Positions 46,714-54,827 of a stretch of DNA of 64,000 nucleotides are shown piece by piece; position 1 is the first letter of the stretch; each line of letters begins with the position of its first letter. This stretch comes from Candidatus Aquirickettsiella gammari (GTDB lineage: Bacteria > Pseudomonadota > Gammaproteobacteria > Diplorickettsiales > Diplorickettsiaceae): the NCBI GenBank assembly GCA_002290645.2, contig NMOS02000003.1, positions 1 to 64,000 of the forward strand, in the 5' to 3' direction. The notes under the pieces are model-generated. The model was not told the DNA's origin. It ran no database searches and worked only from the letters and a program-made list of their open reading frames with translations. The position numbers were made by a program, and so were the translations under genes.

Positions 46714-46745
46714 TTGGTTATGGGATAAACTTTATAAGTTAACCC
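46714..46745. repeat. Right arm of a perfect 32-base inverted repeat
   Basis: It begins TTGGTTATGGG, ends AGTTAACCC and mirrors 46533-46564, with 149 bases between. It ends about 30 bases before the GTG start of the Tus-like gene, so protein bound here would control that gene. Confidence 0.9.
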
Positions 46746-46775
46746 GGCTCAATAAACGCAAGCTAAGGAGGGTGT

Positions 46776-47612
46776 GTGTTTATAGATTATGTTCCGCAAT
46801 TAATTTGTCAATTTGAATCTTTATTAGGTTTACTTGAACAACTTAATTCACATATTCGATTTGATTTGGCGGAATTTCCACTCTGGATAGATGATGGTGC
46901 GGATGGTTTTGCACCAAATCGCGATAAAGTCATCTATGCACTCGGCAATTTTGGCCCTAGCGAAGCTCTATCGCCACAAGAGACCTTTAAATGTCCTGGG
47001 GTAGTTGCAGGCACCTTAGAGACTTTGGATTTAATAGGTGAAGTAAATGCGGCTAAAGATGCTTTTAAAGCCTTGCTTGCTGCGTGTCATCAAGTGATGA
47101 ATCAGGATATCTGTCAATGGGTTCGCGATACATTGAAGTATGCCGGTTATCCGGCGATAAAATTAAAGCAAGTTCTTCGACATATTCCTTTTATTCGCTA
47201 CCATCCACGCCGTGTTGCCTGGACTAAGGGTAAACATACCGCCAGTAAATTATTATCCCGACAAGATTCTGAGCAAATGCTGATAAAAGCGGGTCAAGGT
47301 CTACATATTGATCTACAAAGAATTAAACTAAAGGGTTTAGATGCCCAGGTTAAACTGGTTAAACATCGACACATTAAACCAGGGTGGGTGGTTAATATTG
47401 GCTCCTTTAAGCAAAACAAGCGTTCTAAATATGAAGATATCCGCACCGCATTACCTTTATTTTATCTGCATCAGCCACAACTCGCCGCACCGATAGTCTG
47501 TTTTGGCCAGCAACGGGCCAAAAAGCGTAAATTGAGAGCCGACAAACAAATTGAATCGCAACCTTTTTTGCCGTCTATTAGTGTTTACCGTTATAAAGCC
47601 ACGATTGATTAA
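46776..47612 (+). CDS. Tus-like DNA replication terminus site-binding protein
   Basis: The 278-residue basic protein resembles Tus by eye along its length. There is a helical N-terminus (QLICQFESLLGLLEQLNSHI) and FKCPGVVAGTLETLDLIGEV, parallel to the RLPGV region of E. coli Tus. IPFIRYHPRRVAWTKGKHTA corresponds to the LNAYRTLTVL...FGWANKH region. The C-terminal half is Lys-rich and ends in SISVYRYKA. Tus binds Ter sites and stops replication forks from one side. The GTG start follows AAGGAGGG closely. No other gene of the pathway is near. The assignment is from remembered family pattern, without alignment. Confidence 0.6.
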   Translation: MFIDYVPQLICQFESLLGLLEQLNSHIRFDLAEFPLWIDDGADGFAPNRDKVIYALGNFGPSEALSPQETFKCPGVVAGTLETLDLIGEVNAAKDAFKALLAACHQVMNQDICQWVRDTLKYAGYPAIKLKQVLRHIPFIRYHPRRVAWTKGKHTASKLLSRQDSEQMLIKAGQGLHIDLQRIKLKGLDAQVKLVKHRHIKPGWVVNIGSFKQNKRSKYEDIRTALPLFYLHQPQLAAPIVCFGQQRAKKRKLRADKQIESQPFLPSISVYRYKATID

Positions 47613-47737
47613 ATCACGGTTAACTATTCTCTCGACCTGTTTAATTTTATTTTAAGCTTCAGGAGCTACAATCTACTTGAGAATAGAACTTAATGTGTTA
47701 CTAAGCGATTTCAATTAATTAGTGCAGGGGAGTTTTA

Positions 47738-49750
47738 ATGCCAAGCGACAACATCCCACGAGCGTCATTAGCAGCGTGTGAAAACGCCTTACTTAAAGGC
47801 AATTATGATAAATTTTTGCAACAAGCACGTCTTGTTGGAACCCCCCTTAAAGAGGAATGGAACTCCCAGTTTGCAAAGAATTCTGAAAAAAATAAATTTA
47901 CTTCAAATCCGAAATTTAAAAAAATTCTAGTTGAAAAAATTGAATCATGGTCCTTTAATCCTATTGACTCAGATGGAATTAGTTCATTAAAAACTAAATT
48001 ATTTAATCTTCAAACTTTTTTAGTGGTATGGGATGATCCGGGGCTATCTCGAGAAGCAGAGTCAGAAGCAACCACAGAAAATAAAAACAAACAAATACGC
48101 CAATCGATAAAACATAAAACAAACATCGATAAAGACGTTAGGTATGCCATAAAGATTACTCTTTTAACGCTGAGTTTAGCTCTTCGCATACAAGCCGATG
48201 AATATTTTTGTCATGATAATGCTTATAAAAAAGCAGGTAATTACAATGAGGAGTACTATAAGGAGTACGGTAAGGAGTTCGGGAAGATCAAGCATGATCG
48301 GCTTACATCATTTAAAGAAATAACGACGAGTGAAGGTTTACTCGAATTTGTTTCAGATTGTACGCCTAAATTAAACTCAACAGATGAAACAACAAAAGAA
48401 GAACAAACATCTACTCAAGAAATAGAAAAAATAGCTCATGCTATCTCGTCATTTCAGACACCGACTAAGAAGAAAAAGGCTTTAAAATACCTGGGTATCT
48501 TTATTGCCTGGATTGCCTCACTAGCGGCCGGTATTTCAACCGGTGGTGCTGTTTATCTCCTGTTTCCTACTTTATTAGTACCCGCCATCATTGCCGGTGT
48601 ATTCATTTTTGCAGTAGGGTATAGTGCTAATTTTCGTTTTTTTTCGCAAAATCTACCTAATTTTTTGCTTAGTCTGGTAAAAAAGGGTGGGCCGACTGAA
48701 CTTATCAATCCAGAAGGGAAGCGCGAGCAACTTTCGCCAGTTAAACGATATCTCTTGTTACCGCTGGCACTACTTGCTTCGCTAACCGTCGGTATAGCAG
48801 GCGCCGCTTTAACCTATACCGCTATTTTAAGCTTTGTTAGTAGTGTTTTACCGATGTTAGCGATTTTTTGGCCACCGCTACCTATCGTCATCGTAGCTAT
48901 TTTAGCGCTAAGTGTTTTGGTAGTGCTCGGCGTTTCAACGTTTAACGCCATTATAGAGATGTTAAAAAAACCACTTCCTTCACTAAAAGATTTAAAAGAC
49001 ACAATTTTACGGGTAAAATTTAGTCAATTAAGCGCTCGTCAAATTTTTTCTCACGTCATACTAGCCTTATTAATACCGCTTGCTTTATTTGGTTTAGTTT
49101 ATTTTCGCATCACCGCTGGAGTCGATTTATCGACCTTAACCGGCCTAGTTAGCGCTGTTGTAATCAGTGTTGCCGCTTTTGTTGCACAAATTGCGTTTAC
49201 CGTACTCTCTATTAATAAACTCAAGGAAGTATTAGCGCGTCTTTTTGATTCTGCTCCAATCCAAACCGAGAACCCCGCCACCACAGTGCATAAAAGCACT
49301 TATAGTCGAATCAAATCTTCATTATCTTCGATTTTTGCAACGATATGTCTAGTCAGCAATGCCATTGGTAATGCGGTTTTAGTTTATACTGGCTCCGTGT
49401 TATCAATACTGGGGGCTATAGCATGCGCTCTCAACTCTTTAGCGGGTAATATACCTGAACAGAATAGGAACCAAGCAGAAAGAGCTACAGCAAATGAGGC
49501 TATTGCCAATAAGCTTATTGAATTGAAAAAAGAAGGCTTAGATAACACGGCGTCTAAAACTAACCTAGTTCTTGTTAATGATGAGCCATTAAACCAAGAC
49601 AACACTATACTAGGGACTAAAAAATCTGATTGTTTTGCTGGAGGGAATATTACTTATCGCCCATTTTTCATCACTGATCCTAATTCCAATGCACCTGTTA
49701 AGATGGAAAATAAGAATGCAATGGTGGGCTGCTGCTCTGTGCGTTCTTAA
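47738..49750 (+). CDS. Anonymous multi-pass membrane protein, effector-like
   Basis: The 670 residues start at ATG behind GGGGAG. Residues 1-245 are soluble, Lys- and Glu-rich. Hydrophobic segments follow near 251-273, 275-296, 339-360, 363-376, 380-403, 437-456, 466-490 and 530-570. The tail after 575 is polar and ends in VGCCSVRS. There is no signal peptide and no family I recognise. The layout, with a long cytosolic-type head and hydrophobic hairpins, is like membrane-targeted effectors of Legionellales, but this is inference. A second protein of the same type lies at 57791-59950. Confidence 0.7.
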   Translation: MPSDNIPRASLAACENALLKGNYDKFLQQARLVGTPLKEEWNSQFAKNSEKNKFTSNPKFKKILVEKIESWSFNPIDSDGISSLKTKLFNLQTFLVVWDDPGLSREAESEATTENKNKQIRQSIKHKTNIDKDVRYAIKITLLTLSLALRIQADEYFCHDNAYKKAGNYNEEYYKEYGKEFGKIKHDRLTSFKEITTSEGLLEFVSDCTPKLNSTDETTKEEQTSTQEIEKIAHAISSFQTPTKKKKALKYLGIFIAWIASLAAGISTGGAVYLLFPTLLVPAIIAGVFIFAVGYSANFRFFSQNLPNFLLSLVKKGGPTELINPEGKREQLSPVKRYLLLPLALLASLTVGIAGAALTYTAILSFVSSVLPMLAIFWPPLPIVIVAILALSVLVVLGVSTFNAIIEMLKKPLPSLKDLKDTILRVKFSQLSARQIFSHVILALLIPLALFGLVYFRITAGVDLSTLTGLVSAVVISVAAFVAQIAFTVLSINKLKEVLARLFDSAPIQTENPATTVHKSTYSRIKSSLSSIFATICLVSNAIGNAVLVYTGSVLSILGAIACALNSLAGNIPEQNRNQAERATANEAIANKLIELKKEGLDNTASKTNLVLVNDEPLNQDNTILGTKKSDCFAGGNITYRPFFITDPNSNAPVKMENKNAMVGCCSVRS

Positions 49751-49754
49751 AAGC

Positions 49755-50570
49755 TTAAGATTGACAATGCGGGCAATAAACCGTACTACGCTGTCCAATA
49801 CGAATCAATTGTAATAGTGATTTACATCGTAAGCAGGGTAGTCCGGCACGACCATAAACTTGTAATTTTTGACTAAAATAACCTGGTTTTCCTTCACTAT
49901 TTAGAAAATCTTTTAAGCTGCTACCCCCGTGCCGAATAGCCTGGCGCAAAATAGATTTAATGGCCTTAAGCAATCGTTTTAAATCAGCCAGCGATAAGGT
50001 TTTAGCAAATTTTGTCGGACTAATAGCGGCAATAAATAAAGCTTCCGTTGCATAAATGTTACCGACTCCGACCACGATAGACTGATCCATGAGCGCTGAT
50101 TTAATTGTCAAGCGTTTATGCTGCAGCTGTTGCGTTAAGTAGTGAAGCGAAAATTGGCGACTGAGTGGCTCAACACCTAGCCGCTTGAGCAGTGGATGTT
50201 GGTAAGGATCGGTTTCGCTGCATAATAAAGCACCAAAACGACGGGGGTCGGTAAAACGTAGTAGGCTGCCATTATTAAAAATAATATCCACATGATCATG
50301 CTTATTCACGATGGCCGGTTTATCGAGTATTTGTAACCGTCCCGACATGCCAAGATGAATAATAATTGTCGCTAACTCAGTTGATAATAATAAATATTTA
50401 CCGCGTCGTTTTACCTCGGTAATAGCTTGACCTACTAATCGCTGTAAATCCGCTTGAGGAATAGGCCAACGTAAATTAGCGCGACGAATAACAAACTGAT
50501 GAATAACTTGACTCTGTATCAAGGGCTGTATGCCTCTGAGTGTCGTTTCTACTTCGGGTAATTCTGGCAT
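49755..50570 (-). CDS. mutM: Formamidopyrimidine-DNA glycosylase
   Basis: MutM removes 8-oxoguanine and nicks the abasic site. The 271 residues start MPELPEVETTLRGI, where Pro2 and Glu3 are catalytic. They contain the conserved GVGNIYATEALF and HGGSSLKDF stretches and end in a zinc finger CLRCKSLLQLIRIGQRSTVYC followed by PHC. It lies 13 bases downstream of the cyclase gene on the same strand. Confidence 0.97.
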   Translation of the reverse strand: MPELPEVETTLRGIQPLIQSQVIHQFVIRRANLRWPIPQADLQRLVGQAITEVKRRGKYLLLSTELATIIIHLGMSGRLQILDKPAIVNKHDHVDIIFNNGSLLRFTDPRRFGALLCSETDPYQHPLLKRLGVEPLSRQFSLHYLTQQLQHKRLTIKSALMDQSIVVGVGNIYATEALFIAAISPTKFAKTLSLADLKRLLKAIKSILRQAIRHGGSSLKDFLNSEGKPGYFSQKLQVYGRAGLPCLRCKSLLQLIRIGQRSTVYCPHCQS

Positions 50571-50583
50571 GTGATTATTTCGC

Positions 50584-52119
50584 TTATGGAGATAATCTGT
50601 ACTGAATTTTTTCTAAATCAGCACTAGATTCTGATTGCTCCGGCTTAGTGTTTTGAATCTTATCTAATTTTTGTATTATTTTTCGAAATCCACTCGTATC
50701 ATCTTCTAGCGTATTTAAAAATTGCAGGTAACTCGATAAAGTATTTTTTGTTAATAATTTTTTAGTCAATAATAATTCTATACCAAAACACCATAGACTC
50801 AGTAAACGTGAATTAACCATTAAACAAGCCTGGATAACTTCAAATACATACTCTAGCTGAAAATTAATTTGAGCTTGTATTATTAACCTAAATATACGCA
50901 TTATTTCATGCATCCATGTTTTATCTACCGGTAAACCTATCACCGTTAGCATTTCATCAGCACTATTGAGCTTATTTTGGTTTAAATCAAAAAATACCTT
51001 TTTTTGATTAAAGGATTTTTTAGCCGCAAATTGGATAGATTTCTCCCATAAATGGTTTACCTCCACCCGGTATCCTAATGGGTTGATACACTCTATAAAA
51101 TAGACAAATTGTTCCGGTGTTTCTATCAATAATAAGCTAGAACTAAAAATTCCAAAATGTTGTGGCAGTAAGACGGTAATAGGGTAATTAAGTTTTGGAT
51201 TACTGGCCGGCGATCCCGCATCATCACTATGATGTATACATTGTAAATAAGGGCCTTTATCTAAGGCGTCGTTCATCTCATTAATTGTTTTTAATGTTTG
51301 TTGGGTGATATTACCTAGATTTGGAAGTTCTCTGGCATAAAAATCTTGTTCAGTTTCGGCTAAATTGATTCTTTCTCTAATAGAAAGTTTTCTTAAACGT
51401 TTTTCATAGCTAATATCTGGATTAGGGCGAATATTTTCGCGTCCAAAATCCTCCCAAGGATTAAAAATAGCCAGTAAATCAAAGTCGGGGATGAATGGTC
51501 TTTTTAAGTTGGGATCGGCCAATACTTGGAAAGGCTGTTTTTCGGCAGTATATATCGCATATTCGGATGTTGCGTTTATTTCTTTTGCGTAACATAATTT
51601 TAACTGATCTTGAGCCGGAGTAGGGCAGTCGAGCGCTATAAACTCATTGTCCTCTTGTTGGGATTGTGGAAAAATAATTCTTAGCGCGACTAATTCTTGA
51701 TAGCGTTTTTTAGTAATGCGTAAATCAGTTGCGATGGCATAACCTTGTTTAATACAAGCGCGTACATTTTTATTATATTTTTGCACCTGCTCAATACTAG
51801 CCGAAGCTAATTTACTGTAAGCTTGGTCTATGGGAATAAAACCTGCCCATGCTCCCCAGGAAGCACTTTTACCTTTAATATTAAAGTCTTTAGTAGGATA
51901 TTTTTTTTCTTCATGTAGGCTTTTTGCAATAAATTCTACCGGCCTAAAAAGAATAACTTTATTTTTTTCTCGTGCATAATTTGCTAAAGAAATTAAATCT
52001 GCTTCGGGAATCCCTTGCTTTTTATTATTTAAACCGAGTGCCAATCTTAGCTGATAATTTTTTTTATTCTCCTTTTTAGAACTAAAAAATCCTCTAGGAT
52101 TGGTGATAGTAGCCCCCAA
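50584..52119 (-). CDS. ExoY/CyaA/edema-factor type nucleotidyl cyclase, likely effector
   Basis: The 511 residues match the catalytic core of class II adenylate cyclase toxins. Two lysines seven apart (K77 in PTKDFN and K84 in GKSASWG) fit the CyaA pair K58/K65. GKSASWGAWAGFIPIDQAYS parallels the AKSSDWG-AGYIP-LSK stretch. QGYAIATDLRITKKRYQEL follows. FIPDFDLLAI carries the metal-binding D-x-D (212 and 214). CIHHSDDAGSPASNP fits the catalytic His, acidic residue and Asn (297, 300, 307). The C-terminal third is unassigned. There is no signal peptide, so delivery by a secretion system is likely if it acts in a host. The start is TTG 52119 with no ribosome site and no in-frame ATG or GTG nearby. 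It is closely followed by mutM. Confidence 0.8.
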   Translation of the reverse strand: MGATITNPRGFFSSKKENKKNYQLRLALGLNNKKQGIPEADLISLANYAREKNKVILFRPVEFIAKSLHEEKKYPTKDFNIKGKSASWGAWAGFIPIDQAYSKLASASIEQVQKYNKNVRACIKQGYAIATDLRITKKRYQELVALRIIFPQSQQEDNEFIALDCPTPAQDQLKLCYAKEINATSEYAIYTAEKQPFQVLADPNLKRPFIPDFDLLAIFNPWEDFGRENIRPNPDISYEKRLRKLSIRERINLAETEQDFYARELPNLGNITQQTLKTINEMNDALDKGPYLQCIHHSDDAGSPASNPKLNYPITVLLPQHFGIFSSSLLLIETPEQFVYFIECINPLGYRVEVNHLWEKSIQFAAKKSFNQKKVFFDLNQNKLNSADEMLTVIGLPVDKTWMHEIMRIFRLIIQAQINFQLEYVFEVIQACLMVNSRLLSLWCFGIELLLTKKLLTKNTLSSYLQFLNTLEDDTSGFRKIIQKLDKIQNTKPEQSESSADLEKIQYRLSP

Positions 52120-52482
52120 AAATGAACTGGCATTTTTAAAATATCTTGTTTTTTAGTATAAATAGCCAGTATTAAAATAATATTAAAATATTATTTTAAA
52201 GTTGAAAAAAACTAATGCGCTTATAGAGCCCGCATGCCATCAAGGTTCTAAAGGAACAATATGGAATAATAAATAAAGAGGATAAGATTGATGTTGCTTA
52301 TTGAGTTAACATATAAGAAGCTTATTGACCAAATCCATTAAGGGTTAACATGCGCAATAATATAAGAAGTTAGTTATTATTAGCGCTTGTGATTGCACTA
52401 AACTTAGCGGCTCAATAAAATGTCGTTATCTTTATCACAATCATCTAGACTAGAAATTTGATGCGAAAACGGAATACGGCCA
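52120..52482. other. Intergenic region without a recognisable gene
   Basis: This AT-rich region of 363 bases lies between the start of the cyclase gene and the end of the TspO gene. It contains two partial direct copies of a GTTAACAT...TATAAGAAG unit (52305-52320 and 52344-52369). A 16-codon frame beginning near 52291 is too short to call. Confidence 0.5.
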
Positions 52483-52953
52483 TTAATTTAATATCCAAAG
52501 GCTGAAATTAAGTATCATTGCAAAACTTACCCAAATAAAATACGGTAATAACCAGTAAACAACGGCTTTACGTTGTTGTAACGCAATGTATAGGGTGATA
52601 CACAGCGTGCTCCAAAGCAATATGATATCGAGCAAAGCCCATCCAATTGATTGCGCAGCAAAAAACAGAAAAGACCATAAAAAATTTAAAATTAATTGAA
52701 TAACAAAACAAACGAATAATGCAGTATTCTTCTTTCGTGTTAACCAAATTAAGCCACCGGCGATACCCATCATGATGTAAAGCACAGACCAAACAGGTGC
52801 AAAAATCCAAGCGGGTGGATTGAAGAAAGGTTTAGTTAAAGAATGATACCAGGCGTTAACGCTGGTTGCGGTCACCCAACCTTCGGTGCCAGCTATTAAT
52901 AAGCAAACTGCTATGCCAATGATGCAGGGCAGAATGATAAGATTAAGTTTCAT
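52483..52953 (-). CDS. tspO: TspO/MBR family protein
   Basis: The 156 residues form five membrane helices with the family stretches WYHSLTKPFFNPPAWIFAPV, SVLYIMMGIAGGLIW and NFLWSFLFFA. TspO proteins bind tetrapyrroles and act in stress or porphyrin handling. The gene faces away from the reductase at 52990. Confidence 0.93.
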   Translation of the reverse strand: MKLNLIILPCIIGIAVCLLIAGTEGWVTATSVNAWYHSLTKPFFNPPAWIFAPVWSVLYIMMGIAGGLIWLTRKKNTALFVCFVIQLILNFLWSFLFFAAQSIGWALLDIILLWSTLCITLYIALQQRKAVVYWLLPYFIWVSFAMILNFSLWILN

Positions 52954-52989
52954 ATCGACTAGTATATGAATTTATTGAGGAGTGTGGCT

Positions 52990-53664
52990 ATGAATTTTAC
53001 CAAGGGCATCTGGGTAATAGGCGGCGGCGGCATTGGTTTAGCACTTGTGGAAAAAGCTAAAACAGAAAAAATTGGGGTTACACTTTTTTCCCGACCTGAC
53101 GTCGACCTGACGCGGCTTGAAGACATTCAGCGTATTTTTGCGGCTACTGATCAATTACCTGCTGTCATCGTTAATACTATTGGCATGCTTTACAATGATC
53201 AGCATTTGCCCGAAAAATCGCTGATTCATTTTCAAGCCGATTGGTTTTATGAAAGCTTGCGAGTGAATACACTGCCCGTGATGTGGATAGCACAGTGTTT
53301 GAACAAAAAGCTTAGTAAACATGATGAATTTAGCTTTATCAACCTTTCGGCTCGTGTTTCCAGTCTTTCAGATAACCGCTTAGGAGGTTGGTATAGTTAT
53401 CGGGCTAGTAAATGTGTGCTTAATATGTTTATTAAAAACATTAGTATTGAATGGTCGCGATGTTTTCCAAACACAGCTATTTATGGTTATCATCCGGGCA
53501 CCGTTGCTACACATTTAAGTGAACCGTTCCAAAAAAATATTGAACCGGATAAGTTATTTTCGCCCAAACAAGCTGCCGATTATTTATTTATTCAAATTCA
53601 AAAAACTACACCGGCAATGAGTGGTGATCTATTCGATTGGCAAGGCGAGCGTATTGCGTTTTAA
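52990..53664 (+). CDS. Short-chain dehydrogenase/reductase (C-factor-like)
   Basis: ATG 52990 follows GAGGAGTG and gives 224 residues. The cofactor loop reads IGGGGIGLALVEKAK and the active site is SYRASKCVLNMF (YxxxK), preceded by NLSARVSS. The stretch WSRCFPNTAIYGYHPGTVAT resembles the C-signal/C-factor group. The substrate is unknown. An upstream in-frame ATG at 52966 is less likely. Confidence 0.88.
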   Translation: MNFTKGIWVIGGGGIGLALVEKAKTEKIGVTLFSRPDVDLTRLEDIQRIFAATDQLPAVIVNTIGMLYNDQHLPEKSLIHFQADWFYESLRVNTLPVMWIAQCLNKKLSKHDEFSFINLSARVSSLSDNRLGGWYSYRASKCVLNMFIKNISIEWSRCFPNTAIYGYHPGTVATHLSEPFQKNIEPDKLFSPKQAADYLFIQIQKTTPAMSGDLFDWQGERIAF

Positions 53665-53679
53665 CGTAAATTCTTCATA

Positions 53680-54582
53680 TTATTTATATTCGTGAAAAAT
53701 AGCTGCCGGGAAAGTCGGGTAAAGGAAGGAAAAATTGGCTTTTGTCAGTTTCTTCGCAATGACTTCTTGGCCTGAAAGCAATAATTCGCTACCCATTTGT
53801 CCAAATATTAATTTAACAACAATAGTGGGTGTTTTGAACAAACAGGGGCGATCCAACGCTTGAGCCAAAACTTGGCATAGGCTTTTTTGAGTAATGACCT
53901 CGGGCGCTACCATGTTTACTGGGCCCGAAAAAGTTGGATTTTTAACAACGAAATCAATAGCACGCACTAAGTCCTCAATATGAATCCAGCTAATTTGCTG
54001 TTTTCCATGGCCGAGTATGCTAGCTAAGCCTAGTTTATAGGGTAGTTCCAGTTTTTTTAGCATTCCTTGTTGCTTTTTCAAAACCACACCGAATCGCATT
54101 AAAGTGTAGTTGATTTTATTTTTGAGCTTTTTTTCTACCGTCAATTCCCATTCACAAACTACCTGCTGCGAAAAACAGTGCTCTTGAGTTTTTATCAGGG
54201 TATCTTCGGCATTTTGTATGGTGTTTAAGCCGTAAATACCTACAGCGCTGGCGTTTAGAAACCGTATCCGTTCAGGAGTAGGGGAACGTAATACCCAATT
54301 AGCCAATTTCTCGGTCGGTTCAACACGGCTCGATATGATTTTTTCTTTTTGCTGAACTGTCCAGCGTTTATCTATGCTTTCCCCACAAAGATTAATCACT
54401 ACTGTATAATTTTCTATCGGCTCGGTTGCTAAACCCGGGAAGTCGATAGCGCGCTGCTCGGGGAAAATTTGCTTTAATCGCCGTCTATTTCGTCCTAAAA
54501 CCGTAATTTTATGTGAAGGAGCCAATGCCGACACTAGACTTTTTCCGATAAAGCCGGAAGCTCCTGCAATCAAGATGTTCAT
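53680..54582 (-). CDS. TIGR01777-type epimerase (YfcH-like)
   Basis: This is a 300-residue extended SDR protein with ILIAGASGFIGKSLVSAL (NAD(P) loop), NLCGESIDKRWTVQQKEKII and SRVEPTEKL, the core of the TIGR01777 family, and a C-terminal DUF1731-like tail. The reaction is unknown. It converges with the reductase gene, leaving 15 bases between stops. Confidence 0.9.
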   Translation of the reverse strand: MNILIAGASGFIGKSLVSALAPSHKITVLGRNRRRLKQIFPEQRAIDFPGLATEPIENYTVVINLCGESIDKRWTVQQKEKIISSRVEPTEKLANWVLRSPTPERIRFLNASAVGIYGLNTIQNAEDTLIKTQEHCFSQQVVCEWELTVEKKLKNKINYTLMRFGVVLKKQQGMLKKLELPYKLGLASILGHGKQQISWIHIEDLVRAIDFVVKNPTFSGPVNMVAPEVITQKSLCQVLAQALDRPCLFKTPTIVVKLIFGQMGSELLLSGQEVIAKKLTKANFSFLYPTFPAAIFHEYK

Positions 54583-54827
54583 TAAAAAACTCTAGTATTT
54601 AAATTTAATCAAAAATTTTTACTGTTATCGGAGGTTATAAAGCAACCCCGTGTCAGCGCTTTCCAAACCTTGTGATATTACTATGTTTTTTCGAATGGTT
54701 TGAATCCGCGCCGTGCCGCTAAAATTATAAGCCGATAATAAAAGTTATCGGCTATAGTGTGTATTGGGTACGTTCTAAGGCCAAATGCGACAAGCCTAAA
54801 AAATACTCATTAAATTAATAACTTGCA

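Larger units (their letters stand above)
46449..46775. other. Intergenic region carrying a large inverted repeat
   Basis: This AT-rich spacer lies before the Tus-like gene. It contains the paired 32-base arms listed separately, and two partial copies of TTGCAAAGG between or beside them. I see no coding sequence. Confidence 0.6.

Noticed and set aside
46525..46745. A CRISPR array
   Set aside because: There are only two arms, in inverted and not direct orientation, with no regular spacers and no cas genes in the window.
49720..49750. A C-terminal prenylation (CaaX) box in the 670-residue membrane protein
   Set aside because: The end is CCSVRS. The cysteines are five and six residues from the end, not four, so the motif does not fit.
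52291..52341. A 16-codon frame after AAAGAGGATAAG in the gap before the cyclase gene
   Set aside because: The ribosome-site-like sequence is suggestive, but the product is too short and nothing supports it.
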